The notes beneath the pieces were generated by a model. The model made no database searches, was not told the origin of the DNA, and saw only the letters and a program-made list of their open reading frames with translations. DNA of 5,934 bases, taken from the NCBI GenBank assembly GCA_015767395.1, contig JADWMI010000023.1, forward strand, positions 1 through 5,934. The letters run 5' to 3'. Positions within the stretch are counted from its first letter, which is position 1; every line of letters begins with the position of its first letter. This DNA comes from Bacteroidota bacterium. GTDB taxonomy: Bacteria; Bacteroidota; Bacteroidia; Flavobacteriales; Flavobacteriaceae. Shown here in pieces: positions 1-5,934 of this stretch. The position numbers and the translations under genes are program-made.

Positions 1-3000
1 GAAGGTCACCATTTTCAAATATCGAATTTGGTTGGATCATCATTGTCTTTTGTCATTTCTGAAAGTTTTAAAAAAGCAGAAAAACCCTTTCTATTAATTT
101 TTAATGACAAGGAAGAAGCGGCCTATTATTTAAACGATTTAGAACAGCTTTTAAACGATAAGGATGTGTTTTTTTATCCTGGTTCTTACCGAAGACCTTA
201 TCAAATTGAAGAAGTTGATAACGCCAATGTACTATTGCGATCTGAAGTTTTAAACAGAATAAATTCACAAAAAAAACCTGCTGTAATAATTACCTACCCA
301 GAGGCGCTTTTTGAGCAAGTTGTGACCAAAGCTGAACTCAATAGAAACACCTTAAAAATAAGTTTAAACGACAATTTAAGCCTCGATTTTGTAAATGAAA
401 TATTGTTTGAATACCATTTTAACCGTGTAGATTTTGTAAGTGAACCTGGAGAATTTTCGGTTAGAGGAGGTATTATTGATGTTTTTTCATTTTCGCACGA
501 TGAACCCTACCGAATAGAATTTTTTGGCGATGAAGTAGAAAGCATTAGAACCTTTGATGTGGAAACACAGCTTTCAACCGAAAAGTTGAACAAAGTAAGT
601 ATCATGCCTAATGTTGAAAATAAAGCACTCAACGAAAAACGAGAAAGTTTTCTAAAATACATTTCGTCAAAAACTGTTGTTTTTACTAAAAATCTAGATT
701 TACTTACCAATACATTAGACAAGCTTTTTATAAAAGCGGAAACCGAATTCAAAAAATTATCAACAGCTATTAACCATGCTCAACCCATTGAATTATTTTG
801 TAATGGCGCCTTGATAAATAAACAATTGGAGCATTATACAAGGGTTGAAATTTTAAATTCACATGTGGCCGAATTGGTTTCAGCTTCAAACGAAGACAAT
901 CTGCACAAAGTTCAAAACATCGCTTCAAGCAAGTCCAGCATCCAAAATATTCAATTCAACACAAAACCACAACCTTCATTTAACAAGCAGTTCGATTTAT
1001 TAATCGAAAATTTTCACCAAAATACTGAAAAAGGTTTTTCTAATTATTTATTTTGCGATTCTCAAAAACAAGCCGATCGTTTTCACGATATTTTTGATGA
1101 AGTTGGAGAAAAAGTAACTTATAAAACAATTGTTTTTCCGCTATATCAAGGCTTTATTGATATTGACAATAAATTGGTTTGTTATACTGATCATCAAATT
1201 TTTGAACGTTATCATAAATTCCGATTGAAAAACGGATATGCAAAAAAGCAATCCATAACATTAAAAGAACTCACAACGCTTGAAATTGGAGATTATGTAA
1301 CTCATATCGATCACGGTATTGGAAAATTTGGGGGACTTCAAAAAATTGATGTTGAAGGAAAAAAACAGGAAGCCATTAAGTTAATGTATGGCGATCGAGA
1401 TATTTTATATATCAGCATTCATTCGCTTCATAAAATTTCAAAATATACTGGTAAAGACGGTAAACCGCCCAAACTGTACAAACTAGGATCTCCGGCCTGG
1501 AAAACGTTAAAGCAAAAAACAAAAACACGCATAAAACACATTGCTTATAATTTAATTGAATTGTACGCTAAACGTAAAATGCAAAAAGGGTTTCAATACC
1601 AACCCGATAGTTATTTGCAACATGAACTAGAAGCCAGTTTTTTATATGAAGACACGCCAGATCAATCTTCATCTACACAAGATGTAAAAAACGATATGGA
1701 AAGTGAGCAACCAATGGACAGATTGGTGTGTGGAGATGTTGGTTTTGGTAAAACCGAAATTGCCATTAGAGCAGCTTTTAAAGCAGTGGATAACGGTAAA
1801 CAAGTCGCCATTTTAGTGCCTACAACTATTTTAGCTTTTCAACATTTTAAAACATTTAGCGAACGGCTGAAAGATTTTCCCGTAACCGTTGATTACCTAA
1901 ACAGGTTTAGAACAGCAAATCAGCGAAAAGGGGTATTGGCCGGTTTGAAAGATGGTTCTGTAGATATTGTTATTGGCACCCATCAATTAACCAATTCAGC
2001 TCTTAAATATAAAGATTTGGGTCTTTTAATTGTTGATGAAGAGCAAAAGTTTGGGGTGGCGGTAAAAGACAAATTAAAAACCATCAAAGAAAATATAGAC
2101 ACACTTACTTTAACGGCAACGCCTATTCCAAGGACTTTACAGTTTTCATTGATGGCTGCTCGTGATTTGTCTGTTATTAACACTCCTCCACCAAATCGTG
2201 TACCTATCGAAAGTCATGTAACTCGTTTTTCTGAAGAAACCATTCGCGATGCCATTCGATATGAAATTCAGCGTGGCGGACAAATATTTTTTATTCATAA
2301 CCGAATTGAAAATATTAAAGAAGTTGCAGGCTTATTACAACGGTTGGTTCCAGATGCTAAAATTGGTATTGGTCACGGACAAATGGAAGGTAAAAAATTG
2401 GAGAATTTAATGTTGTCTTTTATCAACAATGAATTTGATGTACTGGTTGCCACAACTATTATTGAAAGTGGATTAGATGTTCCAAATGCCAATACTATTT
2501 TTATCAACAACGCCAATAATTTTGGCTTGTCTGATTTACATCAAATGCGTGGAAGGGTTGGTCGCTCAAACAAAAAAGCATTCTGTTATTTTATAACACC
2601 ACCATATCATATGATGACTGATGATGCCAGAAAAAGAATCCAAGCAATTGAATTATTTACTGAACTTGGAAGCGGTATAAACATTGCCATGAAAGATTTA
2701 GAAATTCGTGGCGCAGGTGATTTATTAGGAGGAGAACAAAGTGGTTTTATAAATGATATTGGTTTTGATACCTATCAAAAAATATTGACTGAAACTATTG
2801 AAGAGCTGAAAGAAAATGAATTCAAAGAACTATACAAAGAAGAGCTTGACGGCAAACCAAAAGAATATGTAAAAGAAATTCAAATTGACACAGATTTTGA
2901 AATTTTATTTCCAGACGATTATATCAATGTTATTTCAGAACGATTGAGTTTGTACAACAAATTAAGTGAACTTAAAACCGAAGAACAATTACAAAAATTT

Positions 3001-3327
3001 GAAGTAGAAATTATTGACCGTTTTGGTGAATTTCCAACTCAGGTTGAAGATTTACTTAAAACTGTTCGCATTAAATGGATTGCAAAACACTTAGGAATTG
3101 AAAAACTCGTTCTAAAGAATAAAAGAATGATTTGTTATTTTATTTCAGATCAACAAAGTTCTTTTTACAATTCAACTATTTTTTCTCAAGTTCTAAATTT
3201 TGTCAAAAACAATCCTACCACTTGTGTTATGAAAGAAAAAGAAACCAAAATGGGATTGCGTTTATTATTGACTTTTATTCATATTACCTCTGTTGAGAAG
3301 GCTTTGTCTGAACTTCAAAAAATATGA
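1..3327 (+). CDS. mfd: Transcription-repair coupling factor Mfd (5' end cut by window edge)
   Basis: Mfd is a cytoplasmic DNA translocase that recognises RNA polymerase stalled at lesions, pushes it off the DNA and recruits UvrA for nucleotide excision repair. The frame is open from base 1, giving 1108 visible residues. The first ones (EGHHFQISNLVGSS) already match the family, so the true start is upstream; the TTG at 28 is not the start. Domain order, in visible residues: UvrB-like N-terminal part (about 1-250); variable middle; CarD-like RNA polymerase interaction domain from about 427 (LEIGDYVTHIDHGIG); superfamily 2 helicase with Walker A GDVGFGKT at 578-585, Walker B DEEQ at 679-682, TATPIPRT at 705-712 and motif VI QMRGRVGR at 848-855; TRG motif ending LEIRGAGDLLGGEQSG at 900-915; C-terminal TRCF domain to the TGA stop. 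All helicase motifs are intact. Residues about 288-315 form an unusual insertion, annotated separately. The stop overlaps the next start in ATGA. Confidence 0.97.
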   Translation, partial: EGHHFQISNLVGSSLSFVISESFKKAEKPFLLIFNDKEEAAYYLNDLEQLLNDKDVFFYPGSYRRPYQIEEVDNANVLLRSEVLNRINSQKKPAVIITYPEALFEQVVTKAELNRNTLKISLNDNLSLDFVNEILFEYHFNRVDFVSEPGEFSVRGGIIDVFSFSHDEPYRIEFFGDEVESIRTFDVETQLSTEKLNKVSIMPNVENKALNEKRESFLKYISSKTVVFTKNLDLLTNTLDKLFIKAETEFKKLSTAINHAQPIELFCNGALINKQLEHYTRVEILNSHVAELVSASNEDNLHKVQNIASSKSSIQNIQFNTKPQPSFNKQFDLLIENFHQNTEKGFSNYLFCDSQKQADRFHDIFDEVGEKVTYKTIVFPLYQGFIDIDNKLVCYTDHQIFERYHKFRLKNGYAKKQSITLKELTTLEIGDYVTHIDHGIGKFGGLQKIDVEGKKQEAIKLMYGDRDILYISIHSLHKISKYTGKDGKPPKLYKLGSPAWKTLKQKTKTRIKHIAYNLIELYAKRKMQKGFQYQPDSYLQHELEASFLYEDTPDQSSSTQDVKNDMESEQPMDRLVCGDVGFGKTEIAIRAAFKAVDNGKQVAILVPTTILAFQHFKTFSERLKDFPVTVDYLNRFRTANQRKGVLAGLKDGSVDIVIGTHQLTNSALKYKDLGLLIVDEEQKFGVAVKDKLKTIKENIDTLTLTATPIPRTLQFSLMAARDLSVINTPPPNRVPIESHVTRFSEETIRDAIRYEIQRGGQIFFIHNRIENIKEVAGLLQRLVPDAKIGIGHGQMEGKKLENLMLSFINNEFDVLVATTIIESGLDVPNANTIFINNANNFGLSDLHQMRGRVGRSNKKAFCYFITPPYHMMTDDARKRIQAIELFTELGSGINIAMKDLEIRGAGDLLGGEQSGFINDIGFDTYQKILTETIEELKENEFKELYKEELDGKPKEYVKEIQIDTDFEILFPDDYINVISERLSLYNKLSELKTEEQLQKFEVEIIDRFGEFPTQVEDLLKTVRIKWIAKHLGIEKLVLKNKRMICYFISDQQSSFYNSTIFSQVLNFVKNNPTTCVMKEKETKMGLRLLLTFIHITSVEKALSELQKI
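862..943 (+). repeat. Decayed Bacteroidota palindromic repeat embedded in the mfd coding sequence
   Basis: Bases 862-888 read CAT GTG GCC GAA TTG GTT TCA GCT TCA, encoding HVAELVSAS. From memory, many Bacteroidota genomes carry a dispersed short palindromic element close to ATGCTGAACTTGTTTCAGC paired with an inverted partner close to CTGAAACAAGTTCAGCAT; in one frame these give HAELVSAS and LKQVQHD. Here 868-884 keeps a near palindrome (GCCGAA, 5-base spacer, TTCAGC, one mismatched pair). The partner arm could be 901-921, which encodes LHKVQNI in the matching frame, or 923-941 (CTTCAAGCAAGTCCAGCAT), which matches the remembered arm at 15 of 19 bases. The segment lies in the poorly conserved linker just before the family-conserved FNTKPQPSFNKQFDLL. 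The repeat identity rests on recall and is an inference; the motif and its position are seen directly. Confidence 0.55.
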
Positions 3328-4187
3328 AAAATCAACATTTAAAACATCTTTTTGAATTAAATATCGCTATGGTATTTATTAGCACCTCAGGTGTTTTGGG
3401 TCGCTATATTTCAATGTCTCCACCTTTAACAATTTGGTGGCGAAGCGCTATAACAGTAGTCTGCTTGGGGCTTTTTATTTGGTACAAAAAATTAAATTTT
3501 AAGGTCTCTTCAAAAAGAGATTTAAAAACCATTATTATCAGTGGTTTTTTTATGGGTGCGCACTGGGTCACTTATTTTTACGCCTTAAAGCTTTCAAACG
3601 TCGCAATAGGCATGCTAGCCATGTTTACATATCCAATTATCACAGTGTTTTTAGAACCCTTTTTCTTTAAAACAAAATTAAATGTAAAACATGTTTTTTT
3701 AGGTATTTTAGTGTTAATTGGTATTTACTTTTTAACACCTGAATTCAAAATAGAAAACAATTTTACCCAAGGTATTCTTTTTGGAATTGCTTCAGCTGTA
3801 TTTTATGCTATCCGAAATATTTTAATGAAAAAGAAAACAGCTCAATACAATGGATCTGTGCTTATGTTTTATCAAATGGCTGTAATTACTGCTCTTTTAT
3901 GGCCGGTTCTTTTTATTTTTGATGAAAGCCCTTTAGCAACCGATTGGTTTGCATTAGGTGCCCTCGCCATATTTACAACTGCCGTTGGGCACACGCTTTT
4001 TGTGGTTAGTATGAAATATTTTTCAATTGGAACTGCCAGTATTATTAGCAGCATACAGCCAATTTATGGTATTATTTTTGGAATGCTTTTTTTAGGAGAA
4101 TTTCCTGCTTCAAAAACCATTATTGGAGGCGTTTTAATTCTTTCAACTGTTGTTATTGAAAGTTACCATTCAAATAAAAACAAGTAA
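3324..4187 (+). CDS. EamA/DMT-family inner-membrane transporter, substrate unknown
   Basis: This is a 287-residue, very hydrophobic protein of the drug/metabolite transporter superfamily, placed in the inner membrane. It has the usual length and layout of two EamA repeats, about residues 8-138 and 148-280, with ten likely membrane segments near 10-28, 35-53, 68-88, 91-111, 121-138, 149-167, 178-199, 208-228, 233-256 and 263-280. Family-typical features are the aromatic and basic PPLTIWWR loop before segment 2, YPIITVFLEPFFF at the end of segment 4, and the matching QPIYGIIFGMLFLGE in the second half. A short basic tail (HSNKNK) follows the last segment. The start ATG overlaps the mfd stop in ATGA, which suggests translational coupling and shared transcription; no separate promoter is evident. 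Members of this family export amino acids, purines or other metabolites, and sequence alone does not show the substrate. Confidence 0.92.
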   Translation: MKNQHLKHLFELNIAMVFISTSGVLGRYISMSPPLTIWWRSAITVVCLGLFIWYKKLNFKVSSKRDLKTIIISGFFMGAHWVTYFYALKLSNVAIGMLAMFTYPIITVFLEPFFFKTKLNVKHVFLGILVLIGIYFLTPEFKIENNFTQGILFGIASAVFYAIRNILMKKKTAQYNGSVLMFYQMAVITALLWPVLFIFDESPLATDWFALGALAIFTTAVGHTLFVVSMKYFSIGTASIISSIQPIYGIIFGMLFLGEFPASKTIIGGVLILSTVVIESYHSNKNK

Positions 4188-4188
4188 T

Positions 4189-4557
4189 ATGGAATTTTTT
4201 GAAGTTATCGATAAACAGGTTTCAGAAGCTATTATTCAAGAAAAGGTAACTCCTAAAACTTTAGAGAAATTTACTGAAAGTATGTTTCTTCTTGAAACAA
4301 TTGGAAATGACTTTAGCTGTGGAACACTTTGGGGTGAATTTGTTGTAAGCTACGATAAAATTAAAGGCGGTGTAAGATTTGCCTTGTTGAATTGCCCAAA
4401 TGCATTACAGTGGACCATTACAACAGGTTTCCCTCCTAAAGAAAACAGCATTGTAATACATCTCACTATTAATAGAAATCAAAAACCTACAGAATTTGTT
4501 GAAGAAATTCAAGAATTTTTAGATGAATGGATCAACGGTTTAACCAATCAATTTTAA
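4189..4557 (+). CDS. Uncharacterised 122-residue soluble protein
   Basis: I do not recognise this family. The ATG lies one base after the transporter's TAA, fitting an operon; an in-frame TTG at 4150 would add 13 residues but sits inside the transporter gene and is less likely. There is no signal peptide or membrane segment, so the product is probably cytoplasmic. By eye it has an N-terminal acidic helical part (1-35, FFEVIDKQVSEAIIQEKV), a central part rich in beta-forming residues (about 44-94, with GTLWGEFVVSYDKI, GGVRFALLNCPNALQWTITTG and SIVIHLTINR) and a C-terminal amphipathic helix (100-118, PTEFVEEIQEFLDEWINGL). It has two cysteines, at 44 and 69, and no recognisable catalytic motif. 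Codon use matches its neighbours. Its TAA overlaps the stop of the convergent hydrolase gene. That it is a real gene is supported by the operon position and a full-length, compositionally normal frame. Confidence 0.8.
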   Translation: MEFFEVIDKQVSEAIIQEKVTPKTLEKFTESMFLLETIGNDFSCGTLWGEFVVSYDKIKGGVRFALLNCPNALQWTITTGFPPKENSIVIHLTINRNQKPTEFVEEIQEFLDEWINGLTNQF

Positions 4558-4562
4558 ATTGA
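4548..4562. other. Palindrome holding two overlapping convergent stop codons; possible weak bidirectional terminator
   Basis: TCAATTTTAAATTGA is a perfect 15-base palindrome (seven-base arms around a central T). It contains the TAA stop of the 122-residue protein gene (4555-4557) and, on the other strand, the TAA of the HAD hydrolase gene (4556-4554). A second short palindrome, ATTTTAAAAT, follows at 4570-4579. The stem is almost all A-T and no GC-rich hairpin followed by a T run is present, so a terminator role is only possible. The palindrome itself is certain. Confidence 0.45.
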
Positions 4563-5150
4563 AAATTCCATTTTAAAATAATCATTCACATCAACAACCA
4601 TCATTCCAACGCTTTCAGCTGCTTGAATTCCTAAAATTCCATCTTCAAAAACAACACAATCTTTTGGCTCAACCCCCATTAATTCAGCACATCTTAAAAA
4701 TGTATCTGGTGCTGGCTTAAAATTGGTTACATCATCAGCCGTTATAATCGGGTTAAAATAATGTTCCATATTTAAAATAGACAAGGTTCTGCGAGCACCA
4801 AATTGCGTGCTTCCTGTTCCAATTGACATTGGTAATTTTCCATGGTATTTTCTAACAACATCTGTAACTACAGAGATTTCCTTGGTTTCATAAACCAATT
4901 TTTTATAAACATCTGCCTTTACTTTACCAACTTCATCAGTATCCATATCAGTTCCAAATAGTTCATTCATTTTTAAAATAGTAGCTGCCTTAGGCATACC
5001 AGTCAATTGACCAAACAATTCTCCCGTAAAATCTATTCCAAAAGAGGAAACAGCCGTTCTCCAAGCTACAAAATGGTTTTGCATTGTATTTGCAACAGTT
5101 CCATCTAAATCAAAAATAAGTCCTTTAGCGTTGTTGGGTATTTCTATCAT
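4554..5150 (-). CDS. HAD-superfamily sugar-phosphate phosphatase, YqaB/beta-phosphoglucomutase-like
   Basis: This 198-residue cytoplasmic protein belongs to HAD subfamily IA, the beta-phosphoglucomutase/YqaB group. Visible motifs are FDLDGT with nucleophile D14 and acid/base D16; a helical cap with T22, H26 and W30 in the TxxxHxxAW arrangement shared by this group; motif II GTGS with T112; motif III lysine K145 in KPAPDTF; and motif IV E169-D170 in FEDGILGIQAA. The whole stretch MSIGTGS...KPAPDTFLRCAELMGVEP..CVVFED..LGIQAA closely resembles what I recall of Escherichia coli YqaB, a fructose-1-phosphate phosphatase. Dephosphorylation of a small sugar phosphate is therefore more likely than beta-glucose-1-phosphate mutase activity, but the substrate is not proven. 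N21 replaces the Asp often found just before T22. The start must lie upstream of FDLDGT, so the ATG at 5150 fits. It lies 46 bases after the dprA stop with its own promoter, and its 3' end overlaps the convergent gene by four bases. Confidence 0.9.
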   Translation of the reverse strand: MIEIPNNAKGLIFDLDGTVANTMQNHFVAWRTAVSSFGIDFTGELFGQLTGMPKAATILKMNELFGTDMDTDEVGKVKADVYKKLVYETKEISVVTDVVRKYHGKLPMSIGTGSTQFGARRTLSILNMEHYFNPIITADDVTNFKPAPDTFLRCAELMGVEPKDCVVFEDGILGIQAAESVGMMVVDVNDYFKMEFSI

Positions 5151-5167
5151 ATTGATTTTTTAAAACA

Positions 5168-5197
5168 CAAAAGTACCTTATATATTTTTGAAACAAT
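5168..5197 (-). promoter_or_regulatory. Bacteroidota-type promoter of the HAD hydrolase gene
   Basis: On the minus strand, TACTTTTG (5175-5168) fits the Bacteroidota -7 consensus TAnnTTTG exactly. An ATTG (5197-5194) lies 18 bases upstream in the place of the -33 TTTG box, matching three of its four bases. Transcription would begin a few bases downstream, near 5160-5164, leaving a 5' leader of only about 10-15 bases. No Shine-Dalgarno sequence is seen, only an A-rich stretch before the ATG, as is usual in this phylum. The -33 element overlaps the last base of the dprA stop codon. Confidence 0.65.
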
Positions 5198-5934
5198 TAA
5201 ACAACTTCAAACAATTTCCCAGGCAATGGTTTTACTACTCCTTTCATTTCTAAATTAAATAAAATAGTAGTTGTTTTATAAATTGGTAATTCGCAATTAA
5301 TAGCAATAACATCTAATAGCTCTTTTCCGTTTTCTATTAAAAAATCATAAATTATTTGTTCTGTTTCATTCAATTCTACAAACAATTGCTTTTGAATTCC
5401 CTGTTTTATATTATCACCTAAATCCCAATTCAACATTTCAATTAAATCATTTGCCGAAGTTAAAATCGCTGCCTTATTTCTTTTAATTAAATCGTTACAT
5501 CCCCTACTAAAGTTATCGGTACTTCTTCCTGGAACAGCCATTACATCACGATTGTACGAATTTGCAATATCCGCAGTTACTAGCGAGCCTCCTTTATCGG
5601 CAGATTCTATAATAATTGTTGCTTCAGAAATTCCAGCAACAATCCGATTTCTTTTTAAAAAATTCTCACGGATCAATTCATCATTATGCCAGAAATCCGT
5701 TAAAAAACCACCATTTTTATGCATTTCAGCAACATACTTCTTATGTGTTTTGGGATATATTTCTTCAAACCCATGAGCTAAAACCCCAACAGTAGTCAAA
5801 TTGTTTTTCATCGCAGCTTTATGTGCGCAAATATCAACACCGTATGCAAAACCACTAACAATTATTGGGTTGAACGCTTTTAAATCGAAAATTAGCTTTT
5901 CGCAAAAATCACGACCATAACTTGTAATATTTCT
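5197..5934 (-). CDS. dprA: DNA-processing protein DprA (Smf), 5' end cut by window edge
   Basis: DprA binds incoming single-stranded DNA during natural transformation, protects it and loads RecA. The frame is open to the right edge, giving 245 visible residues; family members in this phylum are usually about 360-370, so roughly the first third (SAM-like region and start of the Rossmann-like fold) is missing. The ATG at 5811 is internal, because the family motif SGFAYGVDICAH (visible residues 27-38) lies upstream of it. Further family motifs are GVLAHGFEEIYP (50-61), RENFLKRNRIVAGIS (89-103), ESADKGGSLVTADIA (110-124), AVPGR (133-137) and GCNDLIK (145-151). Residues about 189-245 (ETEQIIYDFL ... 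PGKLFEVV) fit the C-terminal winged-helix domain. No frameshift or missing motif is seen. The YqaB-like hydrolase follows on the same strand but has its own promoter, so co-transcription is possible but not required. Confidence 0.95.
   Translation of the reverse strand, partial: RNITSYGRDFCEKLIFDLKAFNPIIVSGFAYGVDICAHKAAMKNNLTTVGVLAHGFEEIYPKTHKKYVAEMHKNGGFLTDFWHNDELIRENFLKRNRIVAGISEATIIIESADKGGSLVTADIANSYNRDVMAVPGRSTDNFSRGCNDLIKRNKAAILTSANDLIEMLNWDLGDNIKQGIQKQLFVELNETEQIIYDFLIENGKELLDVIAINCELPIYKTTTILFNLEMKGVVKPLPGKLFEVV

Noticed and set aside
28..30. TTG as the start codon of mfd
   Set aside because: The frame is open to base 1 and the residues before the TTG fit the Mfd N-terminus, so the real start lies outside the window.
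507..752. Open frame of 81 codons on the minus strand inside mfd
   Set aside because: It is antisense to a clearly coding region, and its product has low complexity and no family resemblance; it is a shadow of mfd.
1983..2183. Open frame of 66 codons on the minus strand inside the mfd helicase region
   Set aside because: It overlaps the conserved helicase motifs on the opposite strand and has no independent sign of coding.
3194..3202. TAAATTTTG as a promoter for the transporter
   Set aside because: The spacing between TA and TTTG is one base too long, it lies about 120 bases inside mfd, and I see no convincing -33 box.
3872..4054. Open frame of 60 codons on the minus strand inside the transporter gene
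   Set aside because: It is antisense to membrane segments 7-9 of the transporter, with no promoter or recognisable product.
4150..4188. TTG-initiated longer version of the 122-residue protein
   Set aside because: The extension lies entirely inside the transporter gene, and the ATG at 4189, directly after that gene's stop, is the more economical start.
5552..5776. Open frame of 74 codons on the plus strand inside dprA
   Set aside because: It lies opposite the most conserved DprA motifs and is explained as a shadow of dprA.
5809..5811. ATG as the start of dprA
   Set aside because: The conserved DprA motif SGFAYGVDICAH is encoded upstream in the same frame, which stays open to the window edge.
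1..5934. A joint DNA repair and competence system formed by mfd and dprA
   Set aside because: The two genes are on opposite strands in separate convergent units, and both are widespread housekeeping-type genes; proximity alone does not support a system.

Overview
The window looks like ordinary chromosome from a low-GC member of the Bacteroidota, most likely a flavobacterium (Flavobacteriaceae or a close relative). The evidence is the AT-rich DNA, the strongly Bacteroidota-like Mfd and DprA sequences, the lack of Shine-Dalgarno motifs at gene starts, and a promoter of the TAnnTTTG type. I see no tRNA, rRNA, CRISPR array, insertion sequence or phage gene. Both outer genes are cut by the window edges.

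Plus strand, 1-4557: a tightly packed run of three genes that probably form one operon. The first is mfd (transcription-repair coupling factor), which lacks only its extreme N-terminus. An EamA/DMT-family membrane transporter follows, overlapping mfd by the four bases ATGA. One base after its stop comes a 122-residue soluble protein that I do not recognise. No promoter or terminator is visible inside this run.

Minus strand, 5934-4554: dprA (DNA-processing protein that loads RecA on incoming single-stranded DNA) lacks its N-terminal part, which lies beyond the right edge. Downstream of it is a YqaB/beta-phosphoglucomutase-like HAD hydrolase. The 47-base gap between them carries a good Bacteroidota promoter, so the hydrolase can be transcribed on its own. 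The two gene sets converge, and their TAA stop codons overlap inside a 15-base perfect palindrome, leaving no intergenic space.

Mfd and DprA both act on DNA damage or uptake, but they are on opposite strands and nothing here shows they work as one system. The transporter, the small protein and the hydrolase are generic neighbours with unknown substrates. I found no convincing undescribed multi-gene system. The most interesting signal is inside mfd: a low-conservation stretch encodes HVAELVSAS...LHKVQNI, which looks like the decayed in-frame translation of a short palindromic repeat dispersed in many Bacteroidota genomes. That suggests a repeat element was inserted into an essential-type DNA repair gene and kept as a protein insertion.
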